From NCBI GenBank assembly GCA_041656175.1, contig JBBAEA010000185.1, positions 1 to 5,485 of the forward strand: a stretch of 5,485 nt of DNA, read 5' to 3'. The notes beneath the pieces were generated by a model. That model was given only the letters and a program-made list of their open reading frames with translations, did not search any database and was not told the origin of the DNA. The DNA comes from JBBAEA01 sp041656175. GTDB lineage: Bacteria; Myxococcota_A; Bradymonadia; UBA4248. Made by a program: the position numbers and the translations under genes. This document shows, piece after piece, positions 1-5,076 of this stretch; position 1 is the stretch's first letter, and every line of letters begins with the position of its first letter.

Positions 1-89
1 CGAATAACTATAATCTTGTGATGAGGTATGCTCCAAAGTTTACGAGCAAAAAAGATTTTTTCGTGTTTTTTCGTGCTTTTCGTGGTAAA
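1..89. repeat. CACGAA/TTCGTG palindromic repeat, copy A (left arm cut by window edge)
   Basis: Bases 1-86 match bases 144-229 with three mismatches, clustered at 16-18. The right arm carries three TTCGTG motifs (60-65, 70-75, 79-84). Only the last CGAA of the left arm is inside the window. The shared central segment contains no coding frame worth naming. It looks like a small non-autonomous palindromic element or a REP-type intergenic repeat. Mobility is not shown: no transposase or clear target duplication is visible. Confidence 0.85.
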
Positions 90-115
90 TAAGTTGTTTC
101 ATCACTAACATCGTA

Positions 116-233
116 TTTTTAACCACGAAAGCCACGAAAGGCACGAATAACTATAATCGAATGATGAGGTATGCTCCAAAGTTTACGAGCAAAAAAGATT
201 TTTTCGTGTTTTTTCGTGCTTTTCGTGGTTAAT
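116..233. repeat. CACGAA/TTCGTG palindromic repeat, copy B (complete)
   Basis: This is a complete copy of the element seen at 1-89. The left arm has three CACGAA motifs (124-129, 133-138, 142-147) at 9-bp steps. The right arm has three TTCGTG motifs (203-208, 213-218, 222-227). The outermost AACCACGAA and TTCGTGGTT are exact inverted complements. The arms can form an imperfect stem of about 27 bp closing a centre of about 55 nt. A fourth TTCGTG at 238-243 lies just outside. The element ends about 100 bp upstream of the 334-957 gene and could affect transcription into it, but that is inference. Confidence 0.85.
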
Positions 234-264
234 TTTTTTCGTGGTTTATAAAGGCATCTTGTTC

Positions 265-293
265 TTTGCAGTGTCGAAAATAAGTGCTATGCA
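265..293 (+). promoter_or_regulatory. Weak candidate promoter for the MPN-like/enolase-like pair
   Basis: TTTGCA (265-270) lies 17 bp from TATGCA (288-293), which is preceded by TG in extended -10 position (285-286). The -35-like box matches 4 of 6 consensus bases and the -10-like box only 3 of 6, so the call rests mainly on spacing and on lying upstream of the 334 start. A promoter inside the palindromic repeats is an alternative. Confidence 0.2.
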
Positions 294-318
294 ATGCTCA
301 GCCTTGGCTGCTCAAAGC

Positions 319-327
319 AAGGAGGAA
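319..327 (+). promoter_or_regulatory. Strong SD that sets the start of the MPN-like gene at 334
   Basis: AAGGAGGAA lies with GGAGG at 321-325, 8 nt before ATG 334. The frame stays open upstream to GTG 241, but that codon comes from the TTCGTGG repeat motif and has no SD. Position 334 is therefore preferred. Confidence 0.85.
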
Positions 328-333
328 GCTTTT

Positions 334-957
334 ATGGATGCGATGCTGCAAAAGTTAACGCCGATTATTCGCCTAGCACCTAAGGAATCGGAGCGATTAT
401 CGGTGCGAGCGTGGGGAGATATCTCTGATGACGTCTGTCACGTGTATTTGTACAGCGACGTTCTTGAGGAACTGGTTTTTGCCGCGCAGCGTGGAATTGC
501 GCAGTCTTGTTTATTGACTGGACTTTGGTACATAGATGAGGCGCAGCGGCATGAGTTCGTTGAAATTGACGGATTTCGTGAACTGATTCCTGTCGAAGAT
601 AGCGTAGAGTTCTCACACTATTTGCGAAAAAACCGTGCTCTACTTCGCTCCGATGATCAAGAGCGCGTAACAGGAGCATGCCACATTCGCCCTCATAGTA
701 AGGGACTGCTATCGGCGGCTGATGCGCTCTGCCACCGAAGTTTCTTTAACTATTCATACCAAATTAGTTTTATCCTAGATGCGCAAAACGATCGTTGCTG
801 CACTTATTTAATCGATTCGCAAGAAAGACTTCGCGATTGCGCTTTGTTTGTGTTAAGCCCAAAAAAGCAAAAGCGCTTCGAGTCTGATTTGCAAGAAGCC
901 GAAAATTCTACTGAGACACAAGCCACACAAAGCATCCCTACCCAAACCCAAGAGTAG
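334..957 (+). CDS. JAB/MPN (JAMM)-like domain protein with degenerate active site
   Basis: This 207-aa soluble protein has no signal peptide or membrane segment. Residues about 36-165 follow the bacterial JAB/MPN layout: a helix before a strand ending LLTG (60-63), then HxRP at 117-120, a serine at 127 and Asp130, followed by an HRSFFN segment and a hydrophobic strand ending ILD. In active JAMM enzymes the pattern is Glu, then H-x-H, seven residues, S-x-x-D. Here His117, Ser127 and Asp130 keep that spacing, but the second His is Arg119 and the Glu position aligns with Ala56. His121 is a possible substitute ligand. Family knowledge says such MPN-minus domains act as scaffolds rather than proteases; applying that here is inference. 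The tail from about 185 is rich in Q, T, S and E and looks disordered. The gene lies 15 nt upstream of the enolase-like gene and is probably cotranscribed with it. The fold assignment is by eye; an unrelated alpha/beta protein remains possible. Confidence 0.6.
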   Translation: MDAMLQKLTPIIRLAPKESERLSVRAWGDISDDVCHVYLYSDVLEELVFAAQRGIAQSCLLTGLWYIDEAQRHEFVEIDGFRELIPVEDSVEFSHYLRKNRALLRSDDQERVTGACHIRPHSKGLLSAADALCHRSFFNYSYQISFILDAQNDRCCTYLIDSQERLRDCALFVLSPKKQKRFESDLQEAENSTETQATQSIPTQTQE

Positions 958-965
958 GTGGAGAA
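956..965 (+). promoter_or_regulatory. SD of the enolase-like gene, overlapping the upstream stop
   Basis: AGGTGGAGAA overlaps the TAG stop (955-957) of the preceding gene. GGAG (960-963) lies 9 nt from ATG 973. This favours 973 over GTG 958, which sits inside the SD, and suggests translational coupling. Confidence 0.8.
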
Positions 966-972
966 CCCTATT

Positions 973-2253
973 ATGACAGAAATTATCGATATTTTTGCTC
1001 GCGAAATCCTTGATTCACGCGGAATTCCGACCGTTGAGGTTGAAGTTACCCTAGCCGATGGCTCCTTTGGACGCGCCGCCATTCCCAGCGGTTTGTCGGT
1101 AGGTATTCACGAGGCACACGAGCTGCGAGACAAAGATCTCAAGCGCTTTGGTGGAAAAGGCGTTCAAAAAGCCATTAATAACGTTCAAGAAATCATTGCT
1201 CAAGAAATCAAGGGCATTGACGTCTTGGAGCAAGATTTTATCGACCGCACTATGTGTCGCCTTGATGATACGGAAAACAAGGCTCTGCTTGGCGCAAACG
1301 CCATCCTTGGAGTCTCCCTAGCCGTCGCCCAAGCCGCCGCCGACTCCCTCGAACTCCCACTCTACCGCTACCTTGGCGGGGTTCAAGCCAACAGCCTGCC
1401 TGTGCCGCTTTGCAATATCATTAACGGTGGGGTACACGCCGACAACCACCTTGATTTTCAAGAATTCATGATCGCACCAGTCGGATTTAGCACATACAGC
1501 GAGGCTCTGCGCGCGAGCACCGAGGTCTTTCACGCTCTCAAATGCATACTTCGCGAAGCGAACGAACTCGTGTCCATAGGCGAAGAAGGCGGCTTCTCGC
1601 CGCAGTTTCGCGAAACCCGACAAGCACTCGACGCCATCATGCAAGCCATCAACAAGGTCGGATACAGCCCTGGCAAACACTTCTACCTTGCCGTAGACTG
1701 CGCCGCGAACGAATTTTATTGCTCAAAATCAAAGGTTTATGAACTAAAAGGCGAAGGACTAACCCTTAATAAGGAAGAACTCGCCGAATATTATAAACGC
1801 TGCTTTGCGGGCTACCCCATGATCGCCATCGAAGACCCGTTTGAGCAAAACGACTGGACAAGCTGGGCGGCTTTTACAAAATCACACAAAAAAGTGCATG
1901 TCGTGGGCGACGATCTCTTTGCTAGCAACGCCAAACGTCTCCAAACTGGCATCGATCGCTCCGCCGCAAGCGCCATCGTCATCGCCCCAAACCAAGTTGG
2001 TACCCTCAGCGAAACCATGGACAGCATCCGACGCGCCAGCCGAAACGGCATCTCCGCCATCGTTTCACACCGCAGCGGCGACACCGAAGACACCTTCATC
2101 GCCGACCTCTGCGTTGCCGCGAACGCCAAAATGATCAAAACCGGCGGCCTTTGCCGCTCCGAACGCGTCGCCAAATACAACCAATTGCTGCGAATCGAAG
2201 AAGAACTCGGCGAAGATGCATCCTACACTTCAGTTTTCGCACTCTTGAAGTAA
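973..2253 (+). CDS. eno: Enolase homologue lacking the catalytic base lysine
   Basis: At 426 aa it has the usual enolase length, and both the N-terminal domain (1-130) and the barrel are complete. Enolase interconverts 2-phosphoglycerate and phosphoenolpyruvate in the cytoplasm. In yeast numbering the metal ligands are present as Asp242 (246), Glu287 (295) and Asp313 (320). Also kept are Ser42 (39), His155 (159), Glu164 (168), Glu205 (211), His366 (373), Arg367 (374) and Lys389 (396). The exception is the general base Lys345: D313 to this site is 25 residues, exactly as in yeast, and the residue is Ala338, in VIAPNQVG where enolases read LKxNQIG. Further departures are DSRGNPT to DSRGIPT (Ile18), loop SGAST to SGLSV (Leu41, Val43), LDGT to LDDT (Asp99) and GDEGG to GEEGG. 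Homology is certain; enolase activity is doubtful because K345A yeast enolase is known to be severely impaired. It may be a binding, structural or altered-function paralogue, with a normal eno elsewhere. It is coupled to the MPN-like gene upstream. Confidence 0.95.
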   Translation: MTEIIDIFAREILDSRGIPTVEVEVTLADGSFGRAAIPSGLSVGIHEAHELRDKDLKRFGGKGVQKAINNVQEIIAQEIKGIDVLEQDFIDRTMCRLDDTENKALLGANAILGVSLAVAQAAADSLELPLYRYLGGVQANSLPVPLCNIINGGVHADNHLDFQEFMIAPVGFSTYSEALRASTEVFHALKCILREANELVSIGEEGGFSPQFRETRQALDAIMQAINKVGYSPGKHFYLAVDCAANEFYCSKSKVYELKGEGLTLNKEELAEYYKRCFAGYPMIAIEDPFEQNDWTSWAAFTKSHKKVHVVGDDLFASNAKRLQTGIDRSAASAIVIAPNQVGTLSETMDSIRRASRNGISAIVSHRSGDTEDTFIADLCVAANAKMIKTGGLCRSERVAKYNQLLRIEEELGEDASYTSVFALLK

Positions 2254-2295
2254 GGCTTTGCTCGCCAATCCTAGTTTTAAGGCTTTTTTGGGGGC

Positions 2296-2310
2296 GGGGG
2301 GATGCCCCCC
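2296..2310. repeat. Short GC hairpin after the enolase-like gene
   Basis: Six G and six C bases enclose a 3-nt loop ATG. The stem is preceded by TTTTTT (2284-2289) and a further G run. No T tract follows it on either strand, so it is not a standard intrinsic terminator. It could stall transcription, protect the mRNA 3' end or be part of an intergenic repeat. It begins 43 bp after the stop codon. Confidence 0.5.
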
Positions 2311-2347
2311 TACGCGCGGGCTTCCTCGTAAAATGCACAATTCGCAA

Positions 2348-2398
2348 AAATAAAATGCGATGTGTTCGCTCAAACCGCTCATCCATCGCATTTTATTT
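2348..2398. terminator. Perfect 15-bp inverted repeat, candidate bidirectional terminator
   Basis: The arm at 2348-2362 is an exact reverse complement of 2384-2398, with a 21-nt loop. The inner part of the stem, next to the loop, is GCGATG/CATCGC. The outer part is AAATAAAAT/ATTTTATTT, so either strand ends the stem in a T-rich run. That symmetry fits a bidirectional terminator, here between two same-strand genes. The long loop and interrupted T run are unusual, so a palindromic repeat or protein-binding site is an alternative. The 256-bp gap holding this repeat shows no other clear signal and no strong promoter for the next gene. Confidence 0.45.
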
Positions 2399-2509
2399 GC
2401 TCATTGCGCCTTTTCCTCGGCGATCCCGCGCTACCCCCCAGTGTCTAGCAATCGACTGCGTCCAGACCAAATAAGCCAAGTCGCCTTATCGCTTCCAGAG
2501 GAAACTCAC

Positions 2510-3577
2510 ATGTCCACGCCCAACACCGACCCTAACAACAGTCCATTGTGGCCCTGCTCGCAGTTAAAACGCTACATACTCGATAAACATTGGCAAGCGC
2601 TTTGGCCAAAATCACGTATCTATCACTCTGGTTACCAAAAAACGGTGTCGAGTATTAAGGCTCTTTTCTATGACCCAGCCTACGAAAGTATCTATGACAA
2701 CTTTCAAGACTACTGCTTTCAACAAGGGACACAGCACAACGCCAATGCGCTCGACAAAATGTTTTTTGACAGCGTCTTGGTTCACGATCTCATTTTTTGG
2801 CTAGGCGATAAAGATCGCGAGATACGTACAGATTTCCCGCTAGATCCCAAAGTTTACGATTGCTTTGGCCACATGAAGGCGTCGCATTTTGATCTCTTTA
2901 AAGTCCTAAAGCGCGGCTTACTTGGCGCCGTATTACTAGAGAGCGTCATTACTAAGAAGCGTTTTAAAGCGTGGGCTGGCTTTATTCGCCCGCCAAAGCC
3001 TAATACCGTTATTATGGCGCGTCTTTTGCCGCTAAACTTTCAAACGCAGCTACTACGCCCCTGGCTCGAACTCGCGCCAGAAATACTCGACGATGTGCTC
3101 GAGGAGTTCTATGCTGAGTTAGCGCATATGCAATTAAAATTCCCGCAATGCAGCGCCGAAGCTCTACTAAAAATAGCTGGCTATCACTTATACGAAGCCA
3201 TCGTGTCTAGGCAGCGCATTGCACAAATACAAAAACTTCTTAGCAAAGAACCAGATATACACTTTAAACCCCAAGTTTATACTTATAGCTTCCCTAACCC
3301 AGCACAAATGCCTAAACTGGATACACTTCCCAATATCAAAATGATTGATAAAGAACTCGGCATTCTTCCATTATATCATCATAACGCTTTGCATAAAACG
3401 CTGCGTGAAGCTATTATATCAAGACAAGATAAAACACTCGAATTTATAGCTTTTTTAGACGAACCGATGCAGAGCTTTATTACACAGTTCGAAGCTTTAA
3501 TTTCAAAATCCAAATATATAAAACATGTCCGAAGCCTAAATCATCACGAAATATATAGAAGCATTAGACATATATAG
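2510..3577 (+). CDS. Hypothetical protein, 355 aa, possible small beta-barrel module mid-protein
   Basis: I do not recognise this gene with confidence. The start is set by AGAGGAAA (2497-2504), 5 nt before ATG 2510; the frame runs back to 2360, but that upstream part lies in the 15-bp inverted repeat and has no SD. The protein is soluble, with no signal peptide, membrane helix or cysteine cluster. Residues about 1-70 are rich in Tyr, Phe and Trp. The stretch about 86-165 resembles, by eye, the middle region of large uncharacterised proteins that carry SEC-C zinc motifs: VHDLIFWLGD, an SHFDLFKVL segment, a short strand-rich stretch, then IMARLLPL. The C-terminal SEC-C cysteine motif itself is absent. 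Residues about 185-250 and the C-terminus look helical and basic (HVRSLNHHEIYRS...). The last third is AT-rich, with many ATA and AGA codons unlike the start of the gene. It may be an independent unit downstream of the enolase-like pair. Confidence 0.8.
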   Translation: MSTPNTDPNNSPLWPCSQLKRYILDKHWQALWPKSRIYHSGYQKTVSSIKALFYDPAYESIYDNFQDYCFQQGTQHNANALDKMFFDSVLVHDLIFWLGDKDREIRTDFPLDPKVYDCFGHMKASHFDLFKVLKRGLLGAVLLESVITKKRFKAWAGFIRPPKPNTVIMARLLPLNFQTQLLRPWLELAPEILDDVLEEFYAELAHMQLKFPQCSAEALLKIAGYHLYEAIVSRQRIAQIQKLLSKEPDIHFKPQVYTYSFPNPAQMPKLDTLPNIKMIDKELGILPLYHHNALHKTLREAIISRQDKTLEFIAFLDEPMQSFITQFEALISKSKYIKHVRSLNHHEIYRSIRHI

Positions 3578-3583
3578 AGATTT

Positions 3584-3640
3584 TTGCACGGGGGGAAACC
3601 CATTTTTTGTGCCAAAGTAAAGATGTTGCCTCCCGTGCAA
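3584..3640. repeat. 12-bp hairpin TTGCACGGG...CCCGTGCAA just after the 355-aa gene
   Basis: Arms 3584-3595 and 3629-3640 pair over 12 bp with one G-T wobble and a 33-nt loop. The loop contains CCC plus TTTTTT (3603-3608). An alternative smaller fold pairs GCAC (3586-3589) with GTGC (3609-3612). It begins 7 nt after the stop at 3577, so it may serve as the 3' end of that transcript, though it is not a canonical terminator. Confidence 0.55.
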
Positions 3641-3661
3641 AGCTCAAACAAAAATAGATAT

Positions 3662-3695
3662 TTTTGCGCTTCTTAAGCCGATTCGTGCAAAGCTC
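3662..3695. repeat. Second, shorter copy of the TTTGC...GTGCAAAGCTC hairpin
   Basis: TTTGCGC and GTGCAAA pair over 7 bp with one wobble. The outer sequence repeats that of the hairpin at 3584-3640: CGTGCAAAGCTC occurs identically at 3634-3645 and 3684-3695, and both copies are entered by ATAGAkATTTTTGC. These look like two copies of one palindromic element with different loops. Confidence 0.55.
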
Positions 3696-3726
3696 TCCTT
3701 CTTCTTATCTAGAACTAGGCTCAAAA

Positions 3727-3824
3727 TTGCAAAGAAAAGCGTATTTTTTCTTTGAAACTGAAGTCCGCATCAAACTTGCTAAGAAAGGCCTCATTGTTCT
3801 TTGAAATTGAAATGCACCTCAAAA
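3727..3824. repeat. Two tandem 49-bp repeats, each beginning TTGC and containing TTCTTTGAA
   Basis: Units 3727-3775 and 3776-3824 have the same length and agree at about 37 of 49 positions, counted by eye. The first contains a perfect 9-bp inverted repeat, CAAAGAAAA (3730-3738) with TTTTCTTTG (3746-3754), loop 7 nt. The second keeps a reduced AAGAA/TTCTT version. Function is unknown. Confidence 0.6.
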
Positions 3825-3880
3825 CCCCGCTTTTCTTGTGGGGCGCTGCACCACGACCAGCTAAGGGCTTTCGCCCTTGG
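3825..3880. repeat. Double-hairpin intergenic repeat (CCCCGC..GTGGGG, AAGGGC..GCCCTT)
   Basis: CCCCGC (3825-3830) pairs with GTGGGG (3838-3843) with one wobble. AAGGGC (3863-3868) pairs perfectly with GCCCTT (3873-3878) around a TTTC loop. The 3838-3854 segment can form a competing stem, GTGG/CCAC. The arrangement resembles a class of GGGGCxGCxCC...GGGCxxxGCCC repeats that I recall from many bacterial intergenic regions; that is recollection, not a search. Confidence 0.5.
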
Positions 3881-4133
3881 AACCCGTTCTTGTGTGTAGT
3901 GTATTGATTTTATTGACTTTTATATTGAAGACTCAGCTGAATCTCTTAACTTTCATTAGCTCTTTTTATGACTAATTTGCATTAATCAGAGCATCCTTAG
4001 AGATTCTTTGATTTATTGGGGCTACCGCTCCCCGTAACGCACCCGACGCGCTTATTCGCAGCATCCTTAGGAATGCAAAAACCTTGAACAGCGCCTTTGA
4101 TGAAAAGCGCAGAACAAAGAAAACGAAAAAAAC

Positions 4134-5036
4134 TTAGCTATTCCAGCGACGAGAATCGGCGCCAACATCATAGTGCGTGTAATTCGCGTATCTCCCCACC
4201 CCGCCATCATATATTTCGCCGCGGTCGATGAGACTCTCTAATACTCTACGTACGGCAGACGGCCTGATGCCGTCCACAGTAAAATCAGCGGCCATGCCGA
4301 GTAAGTGCTCGCTTTGGGGGTCGCCGCCAATACGTTTATTCCACCACTCGGATCGCCAGCCTGATACAATTTTAATGCGACGGTTGCCGAGCACTTTTCG
4401 TAAAACCTCGAGTTGTTTGCACAAAAATCGCAAATTATCGTGATACTCCATAGGTACCGAAAGTTTATCCCCAGTAGACATAAATTCACTGAGTGTAAAA
4501 TTTGGAGTAATCTTGCCGCTGATGGGAGGACTTAGCACGTTTTCTCTTGCTGGTTCTATGCTCAAAAGCGATTCTAGCTCTTCTTGGACTTGCAAGCCAA
4601 AGGCTAGCCGCAATCCGTCAGATAATTGCCCCGTAAGCTCAAAATTGTGGTAAATTTGGTAGCGCACAATACTCCGAACTAGATTCTGTTCAAGCTCTTT
4701 TTCTTCCTCTAGACCAAAGAACGCTTTCAAATCGGCCCAATCGCCTTCGCTAAGGGATTGGCGGTGCTCCAATATGGCTGCCTCCTTCCCGTCACTCCCC
4801 AAGATCGACTCCAACTCATGATTTTGCGAAATCACAACGCTCTGCAAAGCATTCTGCGTCATGACGTCTAGTTCGCCTGTTTCACGCAGTTGCTCCCTAG
4901 CTTGAAACTCGCGCAGTGCCTTAACTACTATCGCCTCCTCGAAGTCTCCCGTTGCTTCGATGCCTAGGCGTTGCTGCAATTCTATCATCGCTGCGCGCGA
5001 CAATTCTTCAAGTTTTAAATCAACATCGTTAGCCAT
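4134..5036 (-). CDS. M15-type zinc D,D-peptidase with peptidoglycan-binding-like modules
   Basis: This 300-aa protein ends in a Peptidase_M15_3-like domain (about 172-300), related to D-Ala-D-Ala carboxypeptidases and endolysins that cleave peptidoglycan cross-links or stem peptides. The zinc-site pattern is complete: SGWRS (225-229), SEHLLGMAADF with His244 and Asp251, then THYDV with His288 and Asp290, and a terminal RRW as in the family. Residues about 20-64 match a PG_binding_1-type module (LQQRLG..., FQAREQL, TGELD...TQNAL). A weaker second copy lies at about 100-147 (VRYQIYHNFELTGQL). No signal peptide or membrane helix is visible, so export would need a holin, a special route or lysis, as for phage endolysins; a cytoplasmic fate is also possible. 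The start at 5036 has GGAGAG 6 nt upstream. An in-frame ATG at 5075 would add 13 residues but has no SD and lies in a hairpin arm. The gene is convergent with the 355-aa gene and far from it, so it is probably monocistronic. Confidence 0.85.
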   Translation of the reverse strand: MANDVDLKLEELSRAAMIELQQRLGIEATGDFEEAIVVKALREFQAREQLRETGELDVMTQNALQSVVISQNHELESILGSDGKEAAILEHRQSLSEGDWADLKAFFGLEEEKELEQNLVRSIVRYQIYHNFELTGQLSDGLRLAFGLQVQEELESLLSIEPARENVLSPPISGKITPNFTLSEFMSTGDKLSVPMEYHDNLRFLCKQLEVLRKVLGNRRIKIVSGWRSEWWNKRIGGDPQSEHLLGMAADFTVDGIRPSAVRRVLESLIDRGEIYDGGVGRYANYTHYDVGADSRRWNS

Positions 5037-5042
5037 CACTCG

Positions 5043-5076
5043 CTCTCCATGGGCAGCTAGCTTGCTCTTGCCCATG
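5043..5076 (-). promoter_or_regulatory. Leader hairpin abutting the SD of the M15 peptidase gene
   Basis: CATGGGCA (5048-5055) and TGCCCATG (5069-5076) are a perfect 8-bp inverted repeat with a 13-nt loop. On the minus strand the 3' arm runs directly into the SD GGAGAG (5043-5048), sharing one base with it. The 5' arm contains the alternative ATG 5075. The fold could tune initiation at 5036 or hide the 5075 start; regulation is inferred from position only. Confidence 0.5.

Larger units (their letters stand above)
3578..4133. other. Non-coding mosaic of short repeats and hairpins between convergent genes
   Basis: This 556-bp stretch has no frame with an SD or recognisable product. Besides the repeats listed separately, it contains AGCATCCTTAG twice (3990-4000 and 4060-4070); the second copy sits in a near-palindrome ending GGAATGC. 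GAATCTCT (3939-3946) and AGAGATTC (3999-4006) are exact inverse partners and enclose ATTAG/CTAAT (3955-3959, 3972-3976). GACTCAGCTGAATC (3930-3943) is palindromic with one mismatch. GGGG/CCCC (4018-4021, 4030-4033) and GCGC...GCGC (4091-4110) are further weak stems. The last of these lies downstream of the minus-strand M15 gene but has no adjoining T tract, so no terminator is called. Confidence 0.6.

Noticed and set aside
1..240. CRISPR array
   Set aside because: There are only two long copies with one 34-bp intervening segment, and each copy is itself a large palindrome with internal motif repeats, unlike CRISPR repeats.
241..333. Upstream extension of the MPN-like protein from GTG 241
   Set aside because: The GTG belongs to the TTCGTGG repeat motif, has no SD, and the 31 extra residues look random; ATG 334 has a strong SD.
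958..972. Start of the enolase homologue at GTG 958
   Set aside because: GTG 958 lies within the SD itself, and enolases begin close to the residues encoded from ATG 973.
2360..2509. N-terminal extension of the 355-aa protein from ATG 2360
   Set aside because: It has no SD and its first codons are part of the perfect inverted repeat; ATG 2510 has AGAGGAAA upstream.
4091..4110. Intrinsic terminator of the M15 peptidase gene
   Set aside because: The GCGC/GCGC stem is interrupted by a mismatch and has no adjacent T tract on the minus strand.
4238..4489. Overlapping frames on both strands inside the M15 gene
   Set aside because: These are shadows of the real gene, which has clear zinc-site motifs throughout this segment.
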